A program made the position numbers and the translations under genes. The notes beneath the pieces are model-generated. The model worked only from the letters and a program-made list of their open reading frames with translations. It was not told the DNA's origin and did not search any database. From Smallanthus sonchifolius (lineage: Eukaryota; Streptophyta; Magnoliopsida; Asterales; Asteraceae), in contig CM042035.1 of NCBI GenBank assembly GCA_023525975.1, positions 36,423,001-36,487,000 of the forward strand: a DNA stretch of 64,000 nucleotides. The letters run 5' to 3'. Below are positions 33,733-45,800 of the stretch, piece after piece (position 1 is the stretch's first letter; the number at the start of each line of letters is the position of its first letter).

Positions 33733-34148
33733 AGTGGTATCAGAGCTTTTTCTCATGATTTGCGACTTATTCTTGGTGATTAGAGACGTTTTTGTGTACA
33801 ATTTGACAAGAAATTGATCATATTTGTATCCATGGAGTTTTCAAGTTCTTGAAACTGATTTTACTGCTGATTTCATGAAATTGAGGTGGATTTTGGTGAA
33901 ATTGATCCGATAGAAGTGTTCTAATTCATTAAATACTTAATCCTACGGTGCAATTTCTTTAAATTCCTTCAAATCTGTGAGAAATGATGTTTTTTGGTAT
34001 TATTTTGTTCGTGTTTGGGTTAATGTTCTTGCTGAGTTTGTTTCAGCTGGTTTTGGCGAACTTGCTGAAAGTTGTTGCAGGCGAACTTAGCAAGCAAACT
34101 TATTAAGTTCGCTTCTCTCAGTTTAAGCGAACTTATAAGTAAGCGAAC
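33733..34148 (+). other. Primer site and leader of S5, first part
   Basis: AGTGGTATCAGAGC (33733-33746), a perfect initiator-Met site, then leader. Palindrome arms at 34061-34148. S6 is inserted in one of these arms. Confidence 0.88.
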
Positions 34149-34689
34149 TGTTGATGCACTTTCCTATGACAACACTCTGGATAGAGTCTAAGTTTGTATT
34201 TCTAATGTCTGTAATTTGTCTTTGTATGTAAGAGTCGTTATGCAATAGTTTATCGAGTTGTATTTACTTTTACATAGTGTATGTTGCATTTCTTCTAAGT
34301 GTTTTGCGCACTTACATGTGCGCAAGAGAAAGCTCCTGCGTACTTAACAAGTACGCAGGAAGACTCATGCGTACTTGCTAAGTACGCAAGAGCATTTGGT
34401 TCTGCGCACTTGCTAAGTGCGCAGGCATCAGGTCTGTATAAATAGGTTTGGTTCACAGAGGATAAGTATGCAGAACTCATATCTAAGACGAACTCAGTTT
34501 GTTAAGTACGCAATTTGTAATCTCTCTGTAACCGTCGAGTGTTTATAATAGAAAGAGCTTTTATTGTGACTCTCGTGTTGGTATACTTTGTTTTAGTTAG
34601 ACTCTCCGCCTAGTCACGGGTATTCCGCACCCGGTCCGACTAGTAGACCACTTGCAAGCAATGATCCGACACACACGAAGGGACCTACA
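34149..34689 (+). repeat. 5' LTR of S6
   Basis: 541 bp, TGTTGATGC..GACCTACA. Four palindromes at 34309-34424; TATAAATAG at 34437-34445. Confidence 0.94.
34437..34445 (+). promoter_or_regulatory. TATA box of the S6 5' LTR
   Basis: TATAAATAG, about 13 bp after the last palindrome. The same box is present in the 3' LTR near 38304. Confidence 0.7.
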
Positions 34690-34703
34690 AGTGGTATCAG
34701 AGC
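34690..34703 (+). other. Primer binding site of S6
   Basis: AGTGGTATCAGAGC immediately after the LTR: a perfect initiator-Met site. Confidence 0.92.
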
Positions 34704-35240
34704 ATTGCTCTTGAATTCGAGTGTTGTAAGTGAGTTTGGAGACGTTTTTACTGAGTTTTAGAAGCAAAAGGAGGTATTTTTGTTGATTTTTGTGATAAAA
34801 AGGGGTAGCTCTTGAGCACTTTTTTAGAAACAAAAATCTCTCAAAAACCAATATTTGTTGTGTATTTGAGTTATTTGAGCATCAAAGGTTGGTTAGAAAC
34901 AAGTTTCTGACCCGTTGGCTCATTTGCATTAATCATCAGACCAATTTTTACCATCTCCGGCGATTTTCAGGTCACCGGAAAAGGTTGGTGAGAGTTGCTG
35001 AAAAGGTATACTGCGTACTTACCATTTTTGGCAAAAAGTACAGTTTTCTTCGTACTTACTAAATACGCAAGAGTTATCTCCTGCGTACTTACAAGTGCGC
35101 AAGACTGAACTTGTGCGAACTTAAGTTATATCATGCGTACTTAATCATTTCCTTCTGCATACTTACAAGTACGCAAGAGCAAGTCTTAAATACGCAAGAC
35201 TATTTCTAAAGTGCGCAAGGCCAATCCCAAGTGCGCAACT
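34704..35240 (+). repeat. S6 leader with B-type palindrome arms
   Basis: Untranslated leader. Units based on GCGTACTT, AAGTACGC and AAGTGCGC crowd 35010-35238 up to the gag ATG at 35241. They are more decayed than the LTR copies. Confidence 0.75.
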
Positions 35241-38010
35241 ATGTCGAACCTTCAGAATCTTGGAAACTTGTTAAACTATGATAATGAGATTGGTACATCT
35301 CAGAAACCACCTAAGTTGCTAAACGTAAACGATTATTCCAATTGGAAGGCACGTTTTGACCACTACATTTCATATACCGACTCATCATTATGGATACCAA
35401 TCCTTGAGGGATATAAGCGTCCCACACACATCTATTTTGATGAAGTGATGCCAAAGCCTATCTCTAAGCTTGATGAAGAAGAAAAGAAAGCTTATGATCG
35501 AGAAAAGAAGGCCCTTGGTTCAATCACTATGTCATTAACTAGGGAGTTGTTCCACAGTTTCCGAGGTTATGACACTTCGAGGGACCTTTGAAGAGCATTA
35601 TAGAAAAGATTCGAAGGTAATAGCGACATCAAGAAGAGTAAGAGGGATCTACTCCGGAAGCAGTATGAATGCTTCAGATACTTTGAAAATGAATCTTTAG
35701 ATGATCTCATCTCTAGATTCTATCATCTACAAACGGAGTTGAAAGCTTTTGAACTCAATTATCCAGATGAGGAACTGGTGGAAAAATTTCTAGATGCTTT
35801 GCCACCAAAGTTTGAAATGTACACAACCCTGATTAGGGAGAATCCTAAATTCTACGAGTTGACAGTAGATGAGGCTATTGGTAAGATTCAAGTTCATAAC
35901 ATGAATCTTAAGAAGAAGGAGAGCTTAGGAAGACCTCAGATACAGGACCCTTCCATGTATCATGGGACGACTTCCACTTCAAAATCATCAGGCTCTGGAA
36001 TTGCCCTTTTTACTAGAAACTCTACTGATGGTGACCACTCAAATGGGTGTGGTGGTCATGCTTGTTATGCATCCGGATCAGGGTTGGGAACCAATCATCA
36101 GTATACCTCAAGAAATCCTCCTGCTACGTCTTCAGCTAACAACTCAGCTATAGCCAGAATAGCTGAAGATCATGTAGCTTTATTCTCATCTTGCATGCTT
36201 GCATATGAAAACTTCATAGGTGGCAAGATTACGGATCCTGAAACTATTGAAGAAGACTTTAACCAAGTGGATCCTGATGACATGGAGGACATGGATATTT
36301 AGTGGAATATGGCCATGCTTTTGAGGAGAGCCAAGCGTTTCCTGAACAGAACAGGAAGAAAGTTTATTGGTGGGCATCCTTATGCCAAGGTCGGGTTTGA
36401 CAAATCCAAGGCCAAATGCTACAAGTGTCTGAACTATGGACACTTTGCTCGTGAGTGTCAGAAAGACAGAGCACCTACCTCTGGTTTCACCCGACCCAGC
36501 CAAGGAAACAGCCATGGCCACAACAATCCAAACCACCACAATCAAAGCCAAAGTGGAATGTCCAATGCACTGGTAGCACAACAGGACGACAGCTTTGACT
36601 GGGGTGTTCATCTTGAGGATGCCATCATCGCACAAACCCAGGTTGGTCTCATGGCTGAGATCATGGAGACGATGGAAGCAGAGAAAAGGGAAGCTTCTAT
36701 GGCTGACCTAGAAGAATCTACAACTGCTGCTACAGAGGAAGTGAAGGAAGCTAAAGAAATGGAAGCACCTGTAGCTGATGAAGAGGAATCGACCACTGCT
36801 GTTGCTCTCATGGCCATTGGAGAAGCAACAAGTTCATCGTCTGAGGTAGATTCTAACCCGTTCTCTGTTATTTCATGTTCTAAATGTCAAGGGCTAAAAC
36901 TTGAATGTTCTAAGCTCCAAGACAAAATCGAACCCCTAGATTTGGCAACTCTAAACTATAAAGAAAATGAAAAACGTTTTAAAGATTCCATTGAAACGTT
37001 GAAAAAGGAAAAATGTGAATTTTCTTTAAAAACAAGTGATCAACAGCTTCACTTAGATGTTGCATACAGGGGGTTAGAAAAACGGAACAATGAAATCAAC
37101 AAACTGCAAAATGAGATCTTACAGTTAAAATGCACTAATGAGAAGTTGAAAAACTCTCGCTTTGTGGTGGAACACTACGAATCTGTAGTGAGGAAAATGA
37201 ATGGTCTAGGTCTTGGTACCAATGCCATTCCTCCACCAATCAGTGGGAAGTTTGCCAATGGCTTATTAGACATTGATCTCACTTGTCTAGATGAGTCCTT
37301 TGATAAGGATGATTCCCCTAAAAAGGATGGATCCTCAAGTAAGGCTAACTCCACATCTAGTGAGGAGTTTGTTACTGCTTCTGAAGATGGGTCGGTTAAC
37401 TCTTGCCCTGAAGGAATAGTATCTGAGGAGTTGTTGACTGAACAGAAAGTCCAGAAAAACATTATCACTAATGGTGATAATTGCATCTTAACTGAACCTG
37501 ATATCATTGAATCAAATGATAAACTTAAGGTAATGCTTTATGGGGGGTATAAAAACATTAACCAAGTAAAGAAAGAGGCTTTTTCAGCTCACTTTGGGCT
37601 TGGTTACAAAGAAAATTTGGAAAAATACTATACTCCCAAAAATCAAATTGTTAAGGTTCAGACTGCTATTAAGAAACCAACTCCTCCTGCTCATAATGGA
37701 GAGTTTTCTAAGGCCAGATCTAATGAACCTTACAAGAGAACTTATGTAGACAAGAGGAACTGTTTTCACTGTGGCTTGGTTGGTCAAATTCTTGTGAACT
37801 GTCCTTCTAAGAACCAAGGGAAACGGCCTGTTGTTTCACAACCAGCGGTTACCCCCAGGTCGCCACCAGTGAAACCATCTCCCAAACATCCAAAGCAGAA
37901 TGTGGTGAAACCACCAGTCCAACCGATGGCAAAGCCAAAGATCAAATCTGAGGCCAAACCATCTGTTGCAAGTAAGGTAAAGCAATCTGCTGTACCTCGT
38001 GTGTCTAGGG
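35241..38010 (+). pseudogene. gag of S6 (near complete, three stops)
   Basis: ATG at 35241 (MSNLQNLGNLLNYDNEIGT). One frame to the 3' LTR, broken by TGA at 35589-35591 (a Trp position) and TAG at 36300-36302, then open for 583 codons. Domains: UBN2-like Gag core (35241-35900); zinc knuckle 1 CYKCLNYGHFAREC (36417-36458); acidic Glu/Ala repeats (36640-36830); coiled coil (36900-37200); zinc knuckle 2 CFHCGLVGQILVNC (37761-37802), in which the metal-binding His is Gln; and a Pro/Lys-rich basic tail. At the end it reads through the polypurine tract into the LTR and stops at 38058. No protease follows. Gag forms the particle and binds RNA. Confidence 0.9.
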
Positions 38011-38015
38011 GGAGT
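38006..38015 (+). promoter_or_regulatory. Polypurine tract of S6
   Basis: TAGGGGGAGT fused to the gag coding end, directly before the 3' LTR at 38017. Confidence 0.85.
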
Positions 38016-38016
38016 T

Positions 38017-38557
38017 TGTTGATGCACTTTCCTGTGACAACACTCTGGATAGAGTCTTAGTTTGTATTTCTAATGTCTGTAATTTGTCTTTGTATGTAAG
38101 AGTCATTATGTAATAGTTTATCGAGTTGTATTTACTTTTACATAGTGTATGTTGCATTTCTTCTAAGTGTTTTGCGCACTTACATGTGCGCAGGAGAAAG
38201 CTCTTGTGTACTTAGCAAGTACGCAGGAAGACCCATGCGTACTTGCTAAGTACGCAGGAGCATTTGGTCCTGCGCACTTGCTAAGTGCGCAGGCATCAGG
38301 TCTGTATAAATAGGTTTGGTTCACAGAGGATAAGTACGCAGAACTCATATCTAAGACGAACTCAGTTTGTTAAGTACGCAATTTGTAATCTCTCTGTAAC
38401 CGTCGAGTTTTTATAATAGAAAGAGCTTTTATTGTGACTCTCGTGTTGGTATACTTTGTTTTAGTTAGACTCTCCGCCTAGTCACGGGTATTCCGCACCC
38501 GGTCCGACTAGTAGACCACTTGCATGCAACGATCCGACACACACGAAGGGATCTACA
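38017..38557 (+). repeat. 3' LTR of S6
   Basis: 541 bp, the same length as the 5' LTR. Palindromes at 38177-38292 are slightly better preserved than in the 5' LTR. Followed by CGAAC. Confidence 0.94.
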
Positions 38558-38704
38558 CGAACTTATTGGATTTCTTGGGTAAGCGAACTTGTCAATTTCG
38601 CTTGATATCAATTCTGCTTGTTTGAGGCAAACTTATTATCTTTGCCTAAGGGATTGTTTGTTCAACACTTGGAAATTTTTTTTGGAAATTGGCAAATATG
38701 GTGC
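38558..38704 (+). other. S5 leader, second part, and start of S5 gag
   Basis: Leader palindrome remnants (AAGCGAACTTGTCAATTTCGCTT), then the gag start. The usual first ATG is TTG here; ATG at 38698 is in frame. S7 inserted three codons in, duplicating GGTGC (38700-38704). Confidence 0.85.
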
Positions 38705-39190
38705 TGTTAGGACATAGATTTGTAATGACAAAAGCTTGTAATAGTTAGATTTTATGTCTTTATGTTTTTGTTATGTAAATGTCAAAAGTCACCAAGTGTT
38801 TTACAAGTATAGCCTAGAGGCGAACTTGTTAAGTTCGCCTGGTCTATCAGAGGTGAACTTAATAAGTTCGCTTAGGTCTATCTGAGGCGAACTTGTTAAG
38901 TTCGCTTACTCTCTTTCAGGCGAACTTAATAAGTTCGCTTACAGCAGGTTAGTTTTCTATATATATATATGTTTACAGAGTCATTAGACATAACAAAGAT
39001 CAGAGAGAACCGAGAGTTATCATATTGTCTGTTTGAGTCTGTAAACCATTGTGATTTGAAATACAAGCAGAAAGTTATTTACTTGATTGTCTACTTTGGG
39101 TATAAACGTTGATTCCTTGGATTCGGCACTTCGAGTTAACGTCATGTCTAATCACGAGATCGATCTGTAGAAGCGATATGAGGACCTACA
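38705..39190 (+). repeat. 5' LTR of S7
   Basis: 486 bp, TGTTAGGAC..GGACCTACA. Four palindromes at 38818-38942, then a TA-repeat TATA region (38958-38971). Confidence 0.95.
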
Positions 39191-39204
39191 AGTGGTATAA
39201 GAGC
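39191..39204 (+). other. Primer binding site of S7
   Basis: AGTGGTATAAGAGC: one mismatch to the initiator-Met site. Confidence 0.88.
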
Positions 39205-39752
39205 TATTGCTCGTGATCCTTGTTGATTCTAGACGATTTTATATGCAATTTGACATCAAATTCTTCATCTTTGACATTTTCATTTCAATGGAGTTTGCAA
39301 GACTGATTTTGATATGATTTGGTGTTTTTGAAGACGAAATTGACGAAATTGATCCGATAGAAAGCTTCTATTTGAAAAATTACATAATCCTATGGTCTAA
39401 TTTTGTTTAATTCCTTTAATTCTGTGTTTAATGATGATTTTTGAATGTTCTTGGTTCGCGGCTGTGGTCTGAAGAAGTTCTTGATCAAGATTCTGTTACG
39501 GCAAGCGAACTTGCTGAATTCTTGTGCAGGCGAACTTAGCATCAGGCGAACTTGTCAAGTTCGCTTCTCACAGGATTAAGCGAACTTAGTAGCAGGCGAA
39601 CTTGTTTTAGGCGAACTTAATCAGATTTCAAATTTTCTGGTTCAAGCGAACTTATTAAGTTCGCTTGGGTGTATCAAAGGCGAACTTATTATCTTCGCCT
39701 AAGGGTAAAGGCTGTTCAGCACTTGGAAATTTTTCAGGAAATTTTTCAAAAA
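39205..39752 (+). repeat. S7 leader with A-type palindromes
   Basis: Non-coding leader; GCGAACTT/AAGTTCGC arms at 39503-39705, including GCGAACTTGTCAAGTTCGC and GCGAACTTATTAAGTTCGC, just before gag. Confidence 0.82.
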
Positions 39753-42700
39753 ATGGCAAATATGGTTCAAGTAACGAATATGTTCAATTATGATAATGAG
39801 ATCGGTACATCTCAAAAACCTCTGAAGTTGTTGAATCTTGCTGATTACTGAAATTGGAAAGATCGGTTCGACCAGTTTGTTTCTTTTACCGACACCAGTT
39901 TTTGGATTCTGATTTTAGAAATATATACGCACCCGACTTATTCATGGATGGGACAGGATAATGTTCCAAAGCCGGTATCTGCGTTAACAAATGAAGAAAA
40001 GGTGTTGTTTGACAGGGAAAAGAAAGCGATGGCAAGTATTTCAATGTCTCTTCCGAAGGAAATATATCACAGTTTTAAACAGTTCAAGTCTTCTCAACAA
40101 CTATGGGAAGCATTACAGAAAAGGTGTGAATGAAGTTTGAATGTGAAGAAGAGTAGAAAGGAGCTATTAAAGAAGCAGTTCTTGGTCTTTAAACATTTTC
40201 AAAACGAATCCTTGGATGATCTTGCTACAAGATTCTATCATCTTCTTAGTGAACTGGCTAGTGCGTCTGTGGTATATGAGACTGAGGAAATCAATGATAA
40301 ATTCTTGGAGGCTTTACCATCAAAATTTGATGTGTATACGGTTTTAATCAAAGAGAACATTAAGTACAAAAACATGTCTCTTGAAGAAGTTCTGGGGAAG
40401 ATTCAGTCGCATGACATAAATATGAAGAAGAAAGAGAATAACTTGGAGCATATCTAGGATCCCTCAATGTATTTTGCCAAATCTACTGGTAAAACTGGTA
40501 CTGGAGTGGCATTCTTTTCTGGCGATGCTCAAGATTCTTCAAATGATCAGTGTTCTGGAGTTCCGATTCATTCTGGTCATTCTAGTCATTCTGGATTTTC
40601 TGCAACTACAGCTTCTACTTCATGTGGATCTAATTTGAATCAGAAGGTTGCTGATGATTATCTTGCTATGTTTTCCTCATTCATGGCATCATATGAGAAT
40701 TTTATTGGAGGTAAAATACATGATCCTGAGGTTATAGAAGAAGATTTCAGATAGATTGACCCTGTTGATCTGGAAGAAATGAATATCCAATGGAATATGG
40801 CCATGTTGATGCGCCAAGCTAAAGATTTCTTGAAGAAAACTGGCAGAAAATATAATGGCTCGAATGGTCGATCTCGCATGGGTTTTGATAAAAGCAAAGT
40901 TCGATGTTATAACTGTCAAGAATATGGTCACTTTGCTAAGGAATGTGTGAAACAAAAGGTCGAGTTTGATTCTCAAATTAAGTAGCCTAATTTTCAGCAT
41001 AATAGGAATCAGTCACATGGTTCATCTGGTAATACAAATCATGCATCTGCTTTATCGGCATTGGTTGCTCAGAACGAAGAAAACTATGACTGGGGCATTC
41101 ATCTGGAAGATTTGGTGGGTGTTGTGAGTCAGGCTTTTGTAGTAGAAATTCATTCTGAAAAACCAGAGGAGGTGGCTGATGATGATAGTTCAAATGATGA
41201 TTCAAGTGAAAGTTCAAGTGATGGTTCGAGTGATGCTGACAGTGTGCAGGTTGTTGATGAAGAGGTAGAACAAGGGCAGAATACTGATTCTGATGTTGCA
41301 TCAGGAGTTGCCGAGGAGGATATTGTTCTTACTCAAAATGTTTCTGATGGTGCTGATTCAGAAAATATTCCCATTGCCAAAGTATTTATGGCAGACATGT
41401 CTGATCCGTCAAAGGTAAAACACTCTGTTTGTCATATTTTCTTTTCTAACTGCATTACTGTTAAAGATAAATTGCAAAAAGTCATGGATGATAACACAAA
41501 CTTGATTTGTGACATGAAATCGATGCATACTGTTAATCAGAAACTAAAAGATAATGATAAATTGTGCATCGATAGAATTGAGTCTTTGAAAAGAGACTTA
41601 AATTCTCTGGGGTTGAAATATAAGGAACCTCAGTTCGTTTATCATCTGGATATGGCTTATGCTGAAATAGAAAAACGAACTGAGGTTATTGCTCAAAAGA
41701 ATATGGAAATTTATGACAAAGAGTCTGAGGTGGTCAAACTTCATAGAAAGTTGGAAAGTTTTACAAATTCTTCTGTTGTTTTGGAATATTTTAACTCAAA
41801 TGCTGATCCAACTAAACGGGTTGCTGGTATTGGATTTGTTCCTCCACCGTTTAATGCAAATTATGTGGTGGAACCTGAAATCATTCATGAAGAAGAAATA
41901 GATCCAAAAACAGTATTAAAGGTGAATCCGGTAACTGGGGAGGATATGGTGTATGAGTCTGATTCTGAAGATGAGGTGTTTGATGAAAAGAAGGTGGAGG
42001 GTGTTGCAAAAGAGGTAAAACTTGATGAACCAATAGCTGTAAAAGTTGTTACCCGTGATAGATGCATTCTGACTGAATCTGATGAGGTGAAGGTTGTTAC
42101 CCCTAAGCTTTCTCCAATCTTACAGTCGAGTGGGTTTGTCGCTGCTGGTTATCAAAAAGTTCATTCTCAAAGGTGCCAACACAGGCTTATGTTCCAAAGA
42201 AGCCGATAAACTGTTCTGGACATTCCTCTGAAGCTTATTCCTCTGATGGATCCTCAAATTCAAAGAAAACTCCTTATTTCAGAACTTATCAAGAAAGAAG
42301 AGTGTGTTTTCATTGCAACGAGGCTGGTCACATTCTGATAAATTGTCCTGATAAGAACCAGGGTAAAATGAAGATTGTTCCTTCACAACCGAAAGTGGTG
42401 AAGATTCTGAAAAGAAATGATGTGGGGAAGTCGTCTTCTAACTTGGAGAAAAAATTGCCTGGTCGATCTTTTGTTAAATCCTCTGAATTTAAACGACAGG
42501 AAAAATTAAATTCTAAATCTTTTGTATGCAAAGAGAAATTTGAGATTCCTAATGTTGGAACTTCAAAAGAGTCTCAGAAGGAAGTTAAATTGTCTAGACC
42601 TCAAAGGAGAAGACGAAACAGAAAATTAAAGAAAATTTTGGAAACATCCGAATTTGATAATAATATATCAAATAATGTTTTCAAAATAATAAAAATGGAT

Positions 42701-42840
42701 CTTCTTTGAAAAAGTCTGATTGTCAAACTTCTGTTCCAAAAGTGAATGATAAGATTGATTGTAAATTACAAGAAGTTGTTTATTTTGATCAAATTGGACG
42801 ACCCAAGACCACGATGGCTTAGGTACCTATTTTTAACTGA
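39753..42840 (+). pseudogene. gag of S7
   Basis: ATG at 39753 (MANMVQVTNMFNYDNEIGT). About 1030 codons, one frame to about 42150. In-frame stops lie at 39849, 40131, 40455, 40752 and 40983; frameshifts near 42155 and 42690. Domains: UBN2-like Gag core (39753-40450); zinc knuckle 1 CYNCQEYGHFAKEC (40905-40946); Ser/Asp-rich acidic region (41130-41330); coiled coil (41380-41760, CDMKSMHTVNQKLKDNDK); conserved DPKTVLKVNPVTGED (41905); zinc knuckle 2 CFHCNEAGHILINC (42305-42346); basic RPQRRRRNRKLKK (42598). It ends in TGA at 42838-42840. Large Gags with extra C-terminal sequence are a Sirevirus trait. Confidence 0.92.
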
Positions 42841-42858
42841 TTCTCGTTGTTTATGTAG
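42838..42858 (+). other. gag/pol border of S7: TGA-N15-TAG
   Basis: AACTGA, a pyrimidine-rich 15-mer, then TGTAG|GG. The same arrangement is in S3 (19872-19892) and S5 (55262-55282). It resembles a branch point, pyrimidine tract and 3' splice acceptor. See findings. Confidence 0.6.
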
Positions 42859-42888
42859 GGACAACCAAGGAGGACTATCAACAATACA

Positions 42889-45800
42889 TGGTATGTGGAT
42901 AGTGGTTGCTCTCGACATATGACAGAGAGAGGATGTTAAACAAATTGATGGTGGTTATGTCGATTTTGGGGTAATAAAGGCGGGTACATAACTGGACAGG
43001 GTACGTTAAAGAATGACAAAGTAAAATTTGAGAAGGTGAATTATGTTGAGCAGCTGGAGCACAATCTGTTAAGTGTATCACAAGTTTGTGACAAGAAGTT
43101 TTCGTTCCATTTCAACGATGATGAATGCTATATTTTGAAACCGGGTTTTGTGATTCCTGATGAATGGATTCTCATGAAGGCTCCAAGGAGAAATGACACA
43201 TATGTCCTTGACATGAGTGTCGCCACTACAACGGATTCAATTCCTACTTGTTTACTCTCCAAGGCGTCCGAATCTGATTCAATATTGTGGCACAGGAAGC
43301 TAGCTCACATTAATTATAGAAAGCTGAACTACATTGTTAGGAATGATCTGGTTCTTTTTATTCTGAAGATGAAATTCTCAGTTCCTGATGACTGTATTTC
43401 GTGCAAGAAAGGGAAGCAAAGAAAGAAATCTCACAAATCTAAATCGACAAATTCTATCGTAACTCCTTTGGAATTGCTGCATATGGATTTGTTCGGTCCA
43501 ATCAGTATCAGGAGCATTGGTGGAAAATCGTACTGCTTGGTAGTAACTGATGATTACTCCAGATTTTCATGGGTTAAGTTTCTTTCCTCTAAAGCTGAAA
43601 CCACTGAGTTGGTACAATACTTAATCCTGGGTTTGGAGAATTTATTCAATCTGAAAGTCAGAAGAATCAGGAGTGACAATGGCAGCGAATTTAAGAATAG
43701 CAAAATGGGCTTATTCTGTCTACAAAAAGGAATTCATCATGAATTCAGTGCGCCATATGTTCCTCAACAAAACCGTGTTGCTGAACGAAAGAACAGGACT
43801 TTGGTCGAAACGGCTCGCACGATGCTTGCAGATTCTAAGCTACCCGTCACCTTTTGGGCTGAAGCTGTGAATACTGCGTGCCACGTTTTGAACAGGGTCT
43901 TGACCGTCAAGCGACATAACAAGACTTGCTATGAATTACTGAATAATCGAAAGCCGAATCTGGATTATTTACTACCTTTTGGTGATCCTTGCACCCTATT
44001 GAAAGTTCGAGATGTCCCAACAAAATTCAGTGCGAAGGCTATTGAAGGGATTTTTCTGGGGTATGTGGCTAATTCGACTACCAAGAGGGTTTATAACAAA
44101 GAGACGCGCCAAGTTTAAGAATGGTTCCATATTGACTGTTCAAATCGGTCTTTACCACAAATGGCAATTGGTCCGGATTGGGCATTTGATTATGAAAACT
44201 TATTCAAGTCTTTTCATTTACCTACTGATATTTCTGCTGAAGATGCTGCTGTTCTTTATGATTCTTGTCAAGATGCACAGCACAATGGATTTCTACCAAA
44301 TGAAGTTCCAAATTCATCGATTCCATCTACTTCTGCTCCCGATCCTAATGTTGCTTCTTGTTCAGGTCCACAAGATTCAGAGAGTGAGGAGGATAATGCT
44401 ATTTTTCAAGATTCTTCTGCTGATCTTTTGTTGGGTGATGATCCAATACCTTCGACACAGGCTCAGGGGGAGATTCCTACAAATTTAGACTCGGAAATTC
44501 CTATTAATCAGGATTATTCTTATCAATCTGAATCTACTCAAGTTGAAGTGTTGCCGGTTCCTGAGGTTGCATCCATCAAGGAACTCAAAAATCATCCGGT
44601 GACAAATATAATTGGAAATTTACAGGATGGAGTGAAGACACGTTCTCTTGTTGACAATACTCGTTTGTATACCTGCATTAAAGATTCCGGTGTTCTTGAT
44701 GATTGCTCACATTCTTGCTTTATTTCGCAGGTTGAACCCAAGAATGTTGAAATGGCTTTAAATGACAACAATTGGATAGAAGCTATGCAACAAGAACTTG
44801 CTCAATTTGACAAACTTAAGGTTTGGAATCTTGTTAATCTTCCGAAGGGTGCGTATCCGATAGGAACAAAATGGGTGTTTAAATGTAAAAAAGACGATCG
44901 AGGTGTCGTGGTACGCAACAAGGTAAGATTAGTTGTCCAGGGCTTCAATCAACAAGAAGGAATTGATTACACCGAGGTTTATGCGCCTGTTGCGAGGCTC
45001 GAAGCTATAAGGCTGTTTTTAGCTTTTGCTTCTTTTAAAGGTTTTAAGGTGTTTCAATTAGACGTAAAGAGTGCGTTTTTATATGGAAAGGTCAAGGAGG
45101 AAGTCTATGTGTGTCAGTCGCCGGGGTTTGAAGATCCGCTGAATCCGAATATGGTCTTCAAGCTTGATAAGGCCCTCTACGGTCTTCATCAGGCTCCTCG
45201 TGCGTGGTATGAAACATTATCCACACATCTTTTGGCGATTGACTTTGTTCGTGGAAAGATAGACTCGACCTTATTCATAGAGAAATCAGGGCGAGATTAC
45301 CTATTGGTGCAGATTTATGTGGATGATATTATTTTTGGCTCAACAAATGAAGGGTTATGCAAAGATTTTGAGGGTGTTATGAAGTCGAAATTCGAAATGT
45401 CCGCTATGGGAGAGTTATCGTTTTTCTTCGGTTTGCAAGTAAATCAAAAGGAAGATGGTTTCTTTATTCATCAGTCCAAGTGTGTCAAAGACATCTTGAG
45501 CCGGTTCAAGATAGAGGACTGTACCCCATATGATACTCCAATTCCGGTCAATCATAAGTTGAATTCTGACCCGGATGGAAAAGATGTGGATTGTCGACTT
45601 TATAGAGCTATGATTGGATCCCTCATGTACTTAACCGCTTCAAGGCCGGATATAATGTTCGCCACGTGCATCTGTTCCAGATTCCAGGCAAAGCCAAAAG
45701 AGTCCCACTTAATTGCTGTGAAAAGAATATTACGATATTTGAAAGGAAAACAACATTTGGGGCTATGGTATCCTCATGGTTCTAACTTTGATTTCAATAC

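Larger units (their letters stand above)
34149..38557 (+). mobile_element. S6: gag-only B-type element
   Basis: LTR-primer site-leader-gag-polypurine tract-LTR with a perfect target duplication CGAAC (34144-34148 and 38558-38562). 4409 bp in all. Pol and ORF3 are entirely absent: gag runs directly into TAGGGGGAGT and the 3' LTR. The two 541-bp LTRs differ at about 16 positions by hand count (near 3%), mostly transitions. It sits in the leader of S5. Confidence 0.95.

Noticed and set aside
36186..36635. Minus-strand 149-codon frame
   Set aside because: Antisense of S6 gag, including its zinc knuckle.
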